Assembly (NCBI GenBank): GCA_900551115.1
Contig: URUY01000004.1
Location: 1-64,000 of the forward strand
Length of the DNA: 64,000 bases
Direction of reading: 5' to 3'
DNA from: an uncultured Lachnospiraceae bacterium
GTDB taxonomy: Bacteria; Bacillota; Clostridia; Lachnospirales; Lachnospiraceae
The stretch's first letter is position 1, and each line of letters starts with the position of its first letter. Below the pieces are notes generated by a model. The model was not told the DNA's origin. It searched no databases and saw only the letters and a program-made list of their open reading frames with translations. Below, piece after piece: positions 1 through 8,113 of the stretch. The translations under genes and the position numbers were made by a program.

Positions 1-1
1 C

Positions 2-53
2 AAAAAGGAGCTGTTGCTCCGGTAGATTATTCATCTACTTTTGCAACAGCCCC
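2..53 (-). terminator. Two-stem terminator-like element at window edge
   Basis: Read on the minus strand, an 11-bp outer stem (GGGGCTGTTGC with GCAACAGCTCC, one G-T pair) encloses an inner stem GTAGAT/ATCTAC with a 5-nt loop, and TTTTT follows. This fits an intrinsic terminator for leftward transcription, but the nested hairpin is unusual. A closely related copy lies at 27895-27942. The T-run reaches the window edge, so downstream context is not visible. The stretch 54-164 between this element and the next terminator holds nothing I recognise. Confidence 0.6.
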
Positions 54-164
54 TTATACTGTGGTATGTATGAATTGTAAATACCTATTTTACTTTGGTT
101 ACTACCATACTTTAACGCTGACAAACAGGGTGCATGCTCAACAGGGTCACGATCCACACAACAA

Positions 165-202
165 AAAAGAAGCTGCCCTTCATAATCAGGATAGCTTCTT
201 TT
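165..202 (-). terminator. Intrinsic terminator of tRNA-Arg
   Basis: A perfect 10-bp stem AAAAGAAGCT/AGCTTCTTTT is followed on the minus strand by TTTTTTG. It lies 39 bases beyond the 3' end of tRNA-Arg and is the natural end of that transcript. Confidence 0.7.
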
Positions 203-240
203 ATAATAAGCAGAAATAAATACCTGTCTAAGTTTGAAAT

Positions 241-311
241 GTTCCCTGCGGGAATCGAACCCACAACTGACCCTTAGGAGGGGTCTGTTATATCCATTTA
301 ACTAAGGAAAC
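241..311 (-). tRNA. tRNA-Arg (anticodon CCT)
   Basis: The minus strand folds into a 71-nt cloverleaf: acceptor GTTTCCT/AGGGAAC, anticodon stem GACCC/GGGTC with loop CTCCTAA (anticodon CCT, reading AGG), and T-arm GTGGG-TTCGATT-CCCGC. The CCA end is not encoded, which matches the cca gene in this window and the other two tRNAs here. A 9-bp palindrome (316-335) sits directly 5' of the mature tRNA. Confidence 0.93.
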
Positions 312-358
312 ACAATGTCCCATATCTATGGGACAAATTTATCTCACAACAATTATTG

Positions 359-387
359 ATTATAGCAAAATTTAATAAAACAGTCAA
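359..387 (-). promoter_or_regulatory. Sigma-A-type promoter of tRNA-Arg
   Basis: On the minus strand, TTGACT (382-387) and TATAAT (359-364) are separated by 17 bases. The -35 box lies one base from the end of the DUF3881 gene, so the tRNA promoter begins right behind that gene. Confidence 0.6.
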
Positions 388-388
388 T

Positions 389-1276
389 CTATTCCGGGAA
401 ATTAATAAAACCCTGCAGCCAGATAATCCCTTTGAATCTTCTGCCTGCCTGCGGTTCGCCAAACAGATCCTCTGCATTGATACATACATCAAAAGTCAGC
501 TCATTACAGTATAAGGACATCTGATATACTTCTTCTCCGGTTATCGTATTTTTCACCTTACGGCATTCCAAAATTTCTCCCAAAACGGAATACTGGTCGC
601 ACTCTACGCCATAAGGCATACAGTAAGTATCTACCAGACTGAATACATCTTCCTTCTGTATCTTACGGGATATGGTAGTATACATGTCCATATCCTCCAG
701 CGTCAGGGTCTCAATCGCATCTTCGTCCCCTCTTCTGGCAGCGGCAATCAGATTAGTCCTGTTTGTAGATTCCTTTTGTATTTTCTTTTTCTGAAATTCA
801 TCCTTCATAATAGGCATCATAACAGTACCCTGCAATGACAAAGCAGACAAAGTAAGCGTGGTCCCTTTAATAGGAAGCCTGCCCTGTACCTGCGCCTTAA
901 TATAGGGAATCATATTCTGCAGGTAAAAAATCAGCGATACACCTACTTTTAAATCATCACATACACCGGCATAGGATTCCTTTGCCGCATGGCGCTCCAC
1001 AGAAACATCTTCCGTGGTGGTAATGCCTGTGCCGCGAAGATAGGGATAATAATAATCATATACAAACTTATCCTCATTCTCTTCGTCAAATTCACCACAG
1101 ACTGCAATGCCTATATTTTCGGCAAAATCCTTGCAGAACTCACCCAACATAATTTCATCCTGACCGGTTGTATATACCCGTGATGTAGAATCTACTACAA
1201 CGCTCGTTAATAATTTTTTTAATTCTTTTCTATTGGCAAATTTGCTGAAGCCAATCGCTCTTAAATATTTGTGCAA
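389..1276 (-). CDS. DUF3881-family protein, function unknown
   Basis: A 295-residue soluble protein beginning MHKYLRAIGFS. Length, opening motif and position next to serS fit the DUF3881 family, which I know only as an uncharacterised group common in Lachnospiraceae; no catalytic motif is visible. I chose the TTG at 1276 because AAGAAGG lies 8 bases before it, whereas the GTG at 1285 directly abuts that ribosome site. No signal peptide or membrane segment is seen. It follows serS by about 60 bases on the same strand and may be co-transcribed. The family name is from memory of the sequence pattern. Confidence 0.72.
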   Translation of the reverse strand: MHKYLRAIGFSKFANRKELKKLLTSVVVDSTSRVYTTGQDEIMLGEFCKDFAENIGIAVCGEFDEENEDKFVYDYYYPYLRGTGITTTEDVSVERHAAKESYAGVCDDLKVGVSLIFYLQNMIPYIKAQVQGRLPIKGTTLTLSALSLQGTVMMPIMKDEFQKKKIQKESTNRTNLIAAARRGDEDAIETLTLEDMDMYTTISRKIQKEDVFSLVDTYCMPYGVECDQYSVLGEILECRKVKNTITGEEVYQMSLYCNELTFDVCINAEDLFGEPQAGRRFKGIIWLQGFINFPE

Positions 1277-1337
1277 GGATTTCACCTTCTTTCTTTTTCT
1301 TATTTTACATGAAACATATTACATTGTTATATAGAGC

Positions 1338-2615
1338 TTAACCGATTTTTTCCTTACCGCCCATGTAAGGACGAAGTGCTTCCGGTATATTGATGCTTCC
1401 GTCTTCGTTTACATTGTTCTCCAAAAAGGCAATCAGTCCTCTCGGTGTTGCAAGCACGGTATTATTTAATGTATGCACATAGTAAGTACCGTTTTCACCC
1501 TTGGTACGGATGCCGAGACGTCTTGCCTGTGCATCACCCAAAGTAGAACAGGAACCTACTTCAAAATACTTTTTCTGTCTGGGGCTCCATGCCTCTACGT
1601 CACAGGATTTTACCTTAAGGTCAGCCAAATCGCCGCTGCAGCATTCCAGAGTGCGTACCGGAATGTCCAGACTTCTGAAAAATTCTACTGTATAAGACCA
1701 CATCTTATTGTACCAGTCCATGGAGTCTTCTGGTTTACATAACACAACCATTTCCTGCTTTTCAAACTGGTGGACACGATAAACGCCTCTTTCCTCTATT
1801 CCATGGGAACCCACTTCTTTTCTGAAACAGGGAGAATATGAAGTCATGGTAACAGGAAGGCTGTTTTCATTTACAATCTGTCCCTTGAATTTACCAATCA
1901 TGGAATGCTCCGAAGTACCAATCAGATAAAGGTCTTCACCTTCAATCTTATACATCATGGCTTCCATTTCCGCAAAGCTCATTACGCCGTTTACTACGCT
2001 GCTTCTAATCATAAAAGGAGGGATGCAGTAAGTAAATCCCTTATCAATCATAAAGTCTCTTGCATAGCTAATCATAGCTGAGTGTATCCTTGCTGCATCA
2101 CCCATCAGATAATAAAAACCGTTGCCGCTGGTCCTGCCGGCGCTGTCTTTATCCAATCCATTAATTTTATCCAAAATATCAGCATGATAAGGTACTTCAA
2201 AATCAGGAACCACCGGTTCGCCGTATTTTTTAATTTCTACATTTTCACTGTCGTCTTTTCCGATAGGAACAGAAGGGTCAATAATCTGGGGAATCTTCAT
2301 CATGATGCTTGTGATTTTTTCCTGAAACTCCGGTTCTTTTTCCTCCAGCTCTGCAAGCCTCTTAGACTGTGCTGCAACCTCTGCTTTTTTGGCTTCTGCT
2401 TCTTCCTTCTTACCCTGTGCCATCAAAGCTCCTATTTCTTTTGATATCTTATTCTTATTAGCGCGAAGCTCGTCTGCCTCCTGCTTGGTCTTTCTGCTTT
2501 CTGCATCCAAAGCAATTACTTCATCCACTAACGGAAGCTTTGCGTCCTGAAATTTCTTTTTGATATTTTCCCTTACTGCCTCCGGGTTTTCTCTTAAAAA
2601 CTTTATGTCTATCAT
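1338..2615 (-). CDS. serS: Seryl-tRNA synthetase
   Basis: A 425-residue class II aminoacyl-tRNA synthetase that charges tRNA-Ser in the cytoplasm. The first 110 residues form the long charged coiled-coil arm typical of SerRS (KKFQDAKL, many Lys/Glu/Ala repeats) that holds the tRNA. The catalytic core follows with class II motif 2 (SPCFRKEVGSHG) and motif 3 near the C-terminus (NNTVLATPRGLIAFLENN). Length is normal for the family. The ATG is preceded by AGGAGGAG at good spacing. It starts 20 bases after the HD-GYP gene, so the two are probably on one transcript. I see no T-box leader upstream. Confidence 0.97.
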   Translation of the reverse strand: MIDIKFLRENPEAVRENIKKKFQDAKLPLVDEVIALDAESRKTKQEADELRANKNKISKEIGALMAQGKKEEAEAKKAEVAAQSKRLAELEEKEPEFQEKITSIMMKIPQIIDPSVPIGKDDSENVEIKKYGEPVVPDFEVPYHADILDKINGLDKDSAGRTSGNGFYYLMGDAARIHSAMISYARDFMIDKGFTYCIPPFMIRSSVVNGVMSFAEMEAMMYKIEGEDLYLIGTSEHSMIGKFKGQIVNENSLPVTMTSYSPCFRKEVGSHGIEERGVYRVHQFEKQEMVVLCKPEDSMDWYNKMWSYTVEFFRSLDIPVRTLECCSGDLADLKVKSCDVEAWSPRQKKYFEVGSCSTLGDAQARRLGIRTKGENGTYYVHTLNNTVLATPRGLIAFLENNVNEDGSINIPEALRPYMGGKEKIG

Positions 2616-2634
2616 AAATAGACTCCTCCTTACT

Positions 2635-3684
2635 TTATTCTATTACCTTTTCTATAAAAACATGGTGAATTTTCATCAAATCCCTGATATCATTTTTTTC
2701 AATCAGATTTCCGTTTTTATCTGTGATAACATGAATTACCGGTCTATCAGAAAATCCTTTGTTTTGCCTGATTACTACGCCAATCTCGCCTTCACTGGTC
2801 ATTACCTTTGTACCGACAGGATAGACAGCCGTAAATTCCAAAAACATGTCTACTATTTTACCACTAAACTTAATATTTTTAAAGGTCTTTAAATATTCAA
2901 TTGCTTCATATACTTTTACTTTTTCACAACCTATTCCGCAAATCATCTCATCAAAGGTGTCGCATACATTAATTATTTGAATCGGTATAGACAAGGATGT
3001 GGCACGAAGGGGATATCCTGAACCATCCAGCTTCTCGTGATGATATAAAATAATGCTTTTACTGGTATCAGAAATCCATCCTTCATCCTTAAGTGCTGAA
3101 TATCCATAGACCGGATGCTTTTTAAACTCTGCCATATCAGCTTCTGAAAGATTTGAAATATTTTGGTTTTCATAATCAATAGTAAGATACCGCAAGCCGA
3201 TATCGTGAAGCAGACAGCCAACACCGATATCATGGATAATATCCTGTGTAAGCTCCATTTTCAATGCAGTTAAAACAGCAAGGGTACAGATGCTTAGGGA
3301 ATGCTCGTAAATATCAGCATTTCTTTCTCTGATATCAAATACCTGCTCCGCTACCTCATCCTTCTGAATGATACTGACAATAATATTGTCTGCTGTTTCA
3401 CATAATTCTGCCAATTCATCATTATGATGATAGGTATGTCTTTCTAAAATATCCTTTACTTTTTCTTTTACATGGTCTTCCATTTCGGTCTTTAAAATAG
3501 CAATTTCTTCAGCCAAAGAATCATCCTTTATAAATACCTTTTCGACATTCAATTCACGCAGCTTATCTACATATGCCGGTTTTAATATTGCTCCCGCCGG
3601 CAATATAATGCGAAAGTTTGTATCAATAATGGGTTTGTCCAAAACTTCATTACCTGTCAGCTCACTTATTTTTTTGCAGCGCAT
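2635..3684 (-). CDS. HD-GYP domain protein, probable cyclic-di-GMP phosphodiesterase
   Basis: A 349-residue protein. Residues about 120-270 form an HD-GYP phosphohydrolase domain: H in NADIYEHS, the HD pair in CLLHDIGLRYL, then HHEKLDGSGYP, the family signature. HD-GYP proteins hydrolyse cyclic di-GMP. The N-terminal part (about 1-60) resembles the DUF3391-like cap often found before HD-GYP, and there is a basic and beta-rich tail after residue 290. No membrane segment is seen, so it should be cytoplasmic. It follows the DUF4446 gene by 7 bases, placing it at the end of the parAB-DUF4446 run. Activity is inferred from the motifs, not shown. Confidence 0.85.
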   Translation of the reverse strand: MRCKKISELTGNEVLDKPIIDTNFRIILPAGAILKPAYVDKLRELNVEKVFIKDDSLAEEIAILKTEMEDHVKEKVKDILERHTYHHNDELAELCETADNIIVSIIQKDEVAEQVFDIRERNADIYEHSLSICTLAVLTALKMELTQDIIHDIGVGCLLHDIGLRYLTIDYENQNISNLSEADMAEFKKHPVYGYSALKDEGWISDTSKSIILYHHEKLDGSGYPLRATSLSIPIQIINVCDTFDEMICGIGCEKVKVYEAIEYLKTFKNIKFSGKIVDMFLEFTAVYPVGTKVMTSEGEIGVVIRQNKGFSDRPVIHVITDKNGNLIEKNDIRDLMKIHHVFIEKVIE

Positions 3685-3691
3685 ATTTTGT

Positions 3692-4228
3692 CTATTCTCC
3701 CATTGCTATTAAAAGTGCCTTTTTCTCTTCTTCGCCCAATGATATATCACATTCACCATTTTTAATTTCTTTTGTATAAGTATAACATCCTTCCGTACTG
3801 TGAACAGAATTTAAAATAAAACCATTATTCTCTTCATCCAGTAAAGCAAGTGAAAAACTGAGCTGGCCTCCCATCTGTCTGAAAGCATCGTATTTTACAA
3901 TTCCAATCTTCTGAAATGCAGATTCCATATTCTTATATAAGGTTCTGATATCTTTTTTGTTTTTATCCGTATTTATCTTCAGAAATTTGTTATCCTCATA
4001 TAATGCTATAATATCTTTCTCCAGACTCTTCGTATCCTTGCCCAGCATAAACTTATCCATTCTTGCTTTTAATTGATTGGTTTTTCTAATCTGCACAATC
4101 AACAGGATAAGTAACAGCAATATAAATACTGCAATTCCTATAAAAAGATACCCTATGTCTATATCGTCTAGTCCCATACTCTGAAAAACCTTACTGATTA
4201 TCATTGAATTTCCTGTTGTAAGCCGCAT
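3692..4228 (-). CDS. DUF4446-family membrane-anchored protein
   Basis: A 178-residue protein with one N-terminal membrane helix (about 26-46, FIGIAVFILLLLILLIVQI), a coiled-coil stretch (about 50-105) and a compact C-terminal domain with GGQLSFSLALLDEENNGFILNSVHS. This pattern is that of DUF4446, a family often found directly after parB in Clostridia. The role is unknown; the position suggests a link to chromosome segregation or the membrane near the origin. The ATG at 4228 has AGGAGA 6 bases upstream. It is 20 bases behind parB and 7 bases before the HD-GYP gene. Confidence 0.8.
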   Translation of the reverse strand: MRLTTGNSMIISKVFQSMGLDDIDIGYLFIGIAVFILLLLILLIVQIRKTNQLKARMDKFMLGKDTKSLEKDIIALYEDNKFLKINTDKNKKDIRTLYKNMESAFQKIGIVKYDAFRQMGGQLSFSLALLDEENNGFILNSVHSTEGCYTYTKEIKNGECDISLGEEEKKALLIAMGE

Positions 4229-4248
4229 GATATCTCCTCTGTTTCTGC

Positions 4249-5151
4249 TTAGCGCAGACTATTTTTTATAATTTCCATCAGTCTGTCCAAATCCTCATGG
4301 CTGTAAAATTCTATTTCTATTTTACCTGCACCCTCACCTTTGGATACCACTGAAACCTTTGTGCTTAACGCCTGCTTTAAATTTTCTTCAATATCCTGAT
4401 ATATCAACTCCAATGTTTTATCATTCATCTTTTTAGGCTTTGCAGGCTTATGAAGATTCTTTACCAATTTTTCCACGTCACGAACACTGAGTTTTTCATC
4501 AAACACTTTCTGTGCAAGCATATACTGTTCTTCCGGATTTTCAATAGCAAGAAGCGCACGTGCATGTCCGGTACTTAACATATCATTAATTACCATCTGC
4601 TGTACTTCTTCACTCAATTTTAAAAGGCGCATAGAGTTTGTCACGGCTGTTCTGCTCTTGGAAACTCTTTCTGCAACCTCATCCTGTTTTAAATTAAATT
4701 CTGTCAAAAGCTTCTTATATGCCTGTGCTTCTTCAATCGGATTTAAGTCTTCCCTCTGTATATTTTCAATTAATGAAATTTCTACGATTTCCTGTTCCGT
4801 ATAATTTTTAATAATAACAGGAACTTCCTTTAATCCGGCAAGCTTTGCTGCACGCCACCTACGTTCGCCTGCAATAATTTCATAATGATCTTTTCTGTCC
4901 TGCACTACAATAGGTTGAATAACACCAAACTGCTTAATAGAATCTGCCAGCTCTAATAAAGCATCTTCTTCAAAATTCTTTCTTGGCTGTTCTCTGTTAG
5001 GTTCTACCTTTGTAATTTTTACTATTGTTTCATTTCCCTGTTCAGAAGTCTTTGCTGCTTCAGTTTTTGTTTTTGTATTTTCAGATGCACTGGGGGGAAT
5101 TAATGCATCCAAACCCTTACCCAATCCTTTACCTAATCCTCTTGCCGCCAT
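4249..5151 (-). CDS. parB: Chromosome-partitioning protein ParB (Spo0J-type CTPase/DNA clamp)
   Basis: A 300-residue ParB. The N-terminal domain carries the CTP-binding signature GERRWRAAKLAG (arginine patch), followed by ENIQREDLNPIEEA, then the helix-turn-helix that reads parS (QDEVAERVSKSRTAVTNSMRLLKL), and a C-terminal dimerisation domain rich in Lys/Glu. It loads on parS as a sliding clamp and works with ParA to segregate origins. Its sites are seen at 6139-6202, just upstream of parA. Good RBS (AAGGAG) before ATG 5151. It lies 13 bases behind parA, same operon. Confidence 0.96.
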   Translation of the reverse strand: MAARGLGKGLGKGLDALIPPSASENTKTKTEAAKTSEQGNETIVKITKVEPNREQPRKNFEEDALLELADSIKQFGVIQPIVVQDRKDHYEIIAGERRWRAAKLAGLKEVPVIIKNYTEQEIVEISLIENIQREDLNPIEEAQAYKKLLTEFNLKQDEVAERVSKSRTAVTNSMRLLKLSEEVQQMVINDMLSTGHARALLAIENPEEQYMLAQKVFDEKLSVRDVEKLVKNLHKPAKPKKMNDKTLELIYQDIEENLKQALSTKVSVVSKGEGAGKIEIEFYSHEDLDRLMEIIKNSLR

Positions 5152-5164
5152 AATTCTTCTCCTT

Positions 5165-5935
5165 TTACTTATCTTTATTGTGTTTTATAACTTCATCTGC
5201 CAGATTCATATAAGCTTCTGCGCCTGCCGATTTAGAATCATACATATGAATCGGCATTCCATAACTGGGAGCTTCAGCAAGTCTTATATTTCTCGGAATC
5301 ATCGTATTATACACATTTTGATTTAAATGACTTTTTACATTTTCCACAACCTGTGAAGAAAGGTTTGTTCTGGAATCATACATGGTAAATACTACCCCTT
5401 CCATTTCCAAATCAGGATTTAAACGTTCCTTCACCAAATTTACCGTATGTATCAACTGGCTCAGACCTTCCAATGCGTAATACTCACATTGTATAGGAAC
5501 AAGTACGCTGTCTGCCGTTGTCAATGCATTAATGGTCAATGCGTTTAAGGAAGGCGGACAATCAATAATAATAAAATCATATTGTTCCTTAACCCAGTCT
5601 ACCTCATTTTTAAGTATATATTCCTTTTTTTCAATACCAATCAATTCAATTTCTGCCGCTGCCAAATTTACATTTGACGGAAGTAATGCTACATTTTTTA
5701 CTACATCTTTTAAAATGCAATCCTGAATAGAACATTCCCCCAATATTAATTCATAGATTGTATTTTCCAAATCATTCTTTTCTATGCCAAATCCACTGGT
5801 TGTATTTCCCTGTGGGTCTGTATCAATTACCAATACCTTTTTTCCTTTTTCTGCGAGAGATGCAGATAGATTGATGGAGGTCGTAGTTTTACCTACTCCA
5901 CCTTTCTGATTTGCGATTGCTATTACTTTTCCCAT
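5165..5935 (-). CDS. parA: Chromosome-partitioning ATPase ParA (Soj)
   Basis: A 256-residue deviant Walker A ATPase: MGKVIAIANQKGGVGKTTTS holds the KGGVGKTT motif with the signature lysine, then DTDPQGNTTSGFG and IIIDCPPSLNALTINAL. Length and motifs are those of chromosomal Soj/ParA. It binds DNA in its ATP dimer form and is driven by ParB. An upstream in-frame ATG (5989) would add 18 residues, but the ATG at 5935 has AAAGGAA at good spacing and gives the usual start, so I take it. First gene of the parA-parB-DUF4446-HD-GYP run, directly behind the parS sites. Confidence 0.95.
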   Translation of the reverse strand: MGKVIAIANQKGGVGKTTTSINLSASLAEKGKKVLVIDTDPQGNTTSGFGIEKNDLENTIYELILGECSIQDCILKDVVKNVALLPSNVNLAAAEIELIGIEKKEYILKNEVDWVKEQYDFIIIDCPPSLNALTINALTTADSVLVPIQCEYYALEGLSQLIHTVNLVKERLNPDLEMEGVVFTMYDSRTNLSSQVVENVKSHLNQNVYNTMIPRNIRLAEAPSYGMPIHMYDSKSAGAEAYMNLADEVIKHNKDK

Positions 5936-6071
5936 TGTTCTTTTCCTTTCATTTAGCACAAAGACAACCTTCATTGTCTGCCTGTCCATTATATCACCTA
6001 TTCCGTATATTATCTATAAAAAAATACAGGAAATAGTAGTGGAAATCCTTTGCTTTTTGTTTCTAATACAA

Positions 6072-6112
6072 TGTTTCACGCTATAAAATTCTATATATAA
6101 AAATGTTTCACG
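6072..6112. promoter_or_regulatory. Two degenerate parS half-sites
   Basis: TGTTTCACG occurs at 6072-6080 and again at 6104-6112. Each matches one half of the parS palindrome seen downstream, with a poorly conserved second half. They lie between parA and the two good parS sites and may be weak ParB sites or remnants. Confidence 0.45.
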
Positions 6113-6138
6113 GTTTTTTACAATATGTAGGGTAAAAA

Positions 6139-6154
6139 AGTTTCACGTGAAACA
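6139..6154. promoter_or_regulatory. parS site 1
   Basis: AGTTTCACGTGAAACA differs from the parS consensus TGTTTCACGTGAAACA at the first base only. It is followed on the minus strand by TTTTTT. It should be a ParB loading site close to the origin. Confidence 0.9.
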
Positions 6155-6178
6155 TTATATTGTGTTATCAATTAATAA

Positions 6179-6210
6179 AACCACAATGTTTCACGTGAAA
6201 CATTGTGGTT
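6179..6210. promoter_or_regulatory. parS site 2 inside a 32-bp perfect palindrome
   Basis: TGTTTCACGTGAAACA at 6187-6202 matches the parS consensus fully. The symmetry extends to 6179 and 6210, a perfect 32-bp palindrome. On the minus strand TTTTATT follows, so the RNA of the response regulator gene can form a 14-bp hairpin and U-tract here. The site may therefore serve both as ParB loading site and as terminator. Confidence 0.93.
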
Positions 6211-6277
6211 ATTTGTTCAGAAGAATTAATACTCTTATGTTGTTAAACTATAAGTATATGGTAAAACTATTATAATT

Positions 6278-6931
6278 TTAAAAAAGCTTTATAATATCAT
6301 TTCTAATTACAAAAACAGCAGCCTGTGTTCTATCTGATACTTCAATTTTTTTAAATATATTAGATATATGATTTTTCACAGTACGTTCGCTTATATTTAA
6401 AGCAGTTGCAATTTCCTTATTGAACATGCCGTTTGCTACCTGAATTAAAACTTCCAGTTCTCTCTTAGTTAAAGAATTAATTTTTTGTTTATCTACATCT
6501 CTGGCTATTAATCTGGAATTCAGCAAAGGAATCAAACTCGGCTGAATGTAACTCTCACCATTCAAAACTGCACTGATTGCTTTCTTTAATTCAGCAGATT
6601 CGGAATCTTTCAAAAGATATCCGTCCACTCCTATATCAACAGCTTTCAATAAATATTCTACTTCGTTGTGTACGGTAAGAATTAATACTTTAACATTCAA
6701 ATTCCTACCACGTATCTTTTCCAATACTTCAATACCATTTTTATTAGGCATATTAATATCTAACAATAAAACATCCGGCTTTACTGTCTTCAATTTTTCC
6801 AGACATTCCACTCCGTCATTTGCTTCTGAAATTACTTCTATATCTCCGTCAAATTCAAGAAGCTGTTTTATTCCTTCCCTCATTAATACATGGTCATCTG
6901 CAATCATTACTTTTACACTATTTTCTTTCAT
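6278..6931 (-). CDS. NarL/DegU-type response regulator
   Basis: A 217-residue two-component regulator. The receiver domain (1-120) has the acidic pair DD in MIADDH, the phospho-acceptor Asp in LLLDINMP and the Lys in GYLLKDSE. The C-terminal LuxR-type helix-turn-helix (about 150-215) shows LTKRELEVLIQVANGMFNKEIATALNISERTVKNHISNIFKKI. It should bind DNA as a dimer once phosphorylated by the kinase encoded 16 bases upstream. Resembles DegU of Bacillus in architecture, but targets are unknown. The downstream palindrome 6179-6210 probably ends its transcript. Confidence 0.92.
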   Translation of the reverse strand: MKENSVKVMIADDHVLMREGIKQLLEFDGDIEVISEANDGVECLEKLKTVKPDVLLLDINMPNKNGIEVLEKIRGRNLNVKVLILTVHNEVEYLLKAVDIGVDGYLLKDSESAELKKAISAVLNGESYIQPSLIPLLNSRLIARDVDKQKINSLTKRELEVLIQVANGMFNKEIATALNISERTVKNHISNIFKKIEVSDRTQAAVFVIRNDIIKLF

Positions 6932-6947
6932 TTCTAATACCTTGCCT

Positions 6948-7913
6948 TTAATTTAATGGAATACACATTTTGATTTCTGTTCCTTCATTGATAACAGATT
7001 GAAAAGAGATATTTCCTGCTAATAGCTTTACCCTTTCCTTCATAACATCAATACCAAAATGTTTATCCTTTTTTTTCATTACTTCATCTATGGAATATCC
7101 GATACCATTATCTTTAATCATTATATTACAGTTGTTGTCTCTCTGTTCTATTACAATCTTAATTTTATTTCCTTTTGAATGTTTTATGGCATTAGAACAT
7201 GCTTCCTGTACTACACGGTAAATTGTCATTAAAATCAAATCATTATCACATATAATGGTATCTACTTTCGTATCAAAATCAAAAGAGGTATTTGTTTCTT
7301 TTAATCTTGTAAATAGCCGTTCAAAAGATTCCTTAAGTCCCAAATCATCAAAAGACATAGGACGTAAATCAAAAACAGTATTTCTTATTTCATCAATAAC
7401 TGCTTTCAGATTTTTATTTATTGTGACTAATTCCAGCTTAGCCTGAAGAATATCTTTATCTATATACATGGATGCCAATTCAATTTTATGAACCAAATGG
7501 GCAAGATTCTGCAAAGAAGTATCATGCAAATCTCTTGCTATACGCCGCCGTTCTTTTTCCTGAATATCCAGTACCCAAAGATTTTTCTCAACAGGTTTTT
7601 CATCAATAATTTCTCTTAATCCGGATATATAGGCATTTAACTTATTTTGTCTGCTGTATAAAGATTTATTATCATTTTCAAGTTTATATTTTTTTGTTTT
7701 ATGGTTATCAATATCATCTTTATAAATATGATCAACATTTCTGGGAGAAAATACTTTAAAGTCAGCATCCTCCTGTTCGTATATCGAATTGAGATATTCA
7801 TCTATCTCAGATATGCAAACCAGATTTTCATTTATTTTCTTTTGCAGCTCTTCTGCCTCATCCAAAAGATTTTGATAAATCTCTCTCAGAGAAGAATGGC
7901 TCGTATCTGACAT
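6948..7913 (-). CDS. DegS-type cytoplasmic sensor histidine kinase
   Basis: A 321-residue kinase. The first 140 residues are a long charged coiled coil with no membrane segment, so the signal is likely intracellular. The HisKA_3 motif with the phospho-accepting His is EKERRRIARDLHDTSLQNL, and the ATPase domain shows VVQEACSNAIKHSKG (N box) and IKDNGIGY (G1 box). The ATG at 7913 has GAGGT 8 bases upstream; the longer reading from 7991 lacks a ribosome site and starts inside the promoter, so I reject it. Partner of the response regulator that follows. Architecture matches DegS. Confidence 0.92.
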   Translation of the reverse strand: MSDTSHSSLREIYQNLLDEAEELQKKINENLVCISEIDEYLNSIYEQEDADFKVFSPRNVDHIYKDDIDNHKTKKYKLENDNKSLYSRQNKLNAYISGLREIIDEKPVEKNLWVLDIQEKERRRIARDLHDTSLQNLAHLVHKIELASMYIDKDILQAKLELVTINKNLKAVIDEIRNTVFDLRPMSFDDLGLKESFERLFTRLKETNTSFDFDTKVDTIICDNDLILMTIYRVVQEACSNAIKHSKGNKIKIVIEQRDNNCNIMIKDNGIGYSIDEVMKKKDKHFGIDVMKERVKLLAGNISFQSVINEGTEIKMCIPLN

Positions 7914-7962
7914 ATTTATAACCTCGCATTTTTTCTTGATACATACATTATTACATATAAGT

Positions 7963-7991
7963 ATTTTACAAATATTTTTAATAAAATGCAA
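7963..7991 (-). promoter_or_regulatory. Promoter of the kinase-regulator pair
   Basis: On the minus strand, TTGCAT (7986-7991) and TAAAAT (7963-7968) have a 17-base spacer. The start of transcription would fall about 40 bases before the kinase ATG. Confidence 0.5.
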
Positions 7992-8056
7992 TAGTTAGTA
8001 CTTTATGCTTAGACATATCATATAATAAATCTTAATATAATAAAAGGATTATTTCG

Positions 8057-8085
8057 TTGTATACTTTAATTTTATCTATTATAAT
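8057..8085 (+). promoter_or_regulatory. Promoter of the alpha/beta hydrolase gene
   Basis: TTGTAT (8057-8062) and a perfect TATAAT (8080-8085) with a 17-base spacer. It fires away from the kinase promoter and lies 28 bases before the hydrolase ATG. Confidence 0.6.
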
Positions 8086-8113
8086 AGAAGTTGAAAACAA
8101 AAGGAGGTATTTT

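Noticed and set aside
2616..2700. T-box leader for serS
   Set aside because: serS follows the upstream gene by 20 bases, with no room for a T-box.
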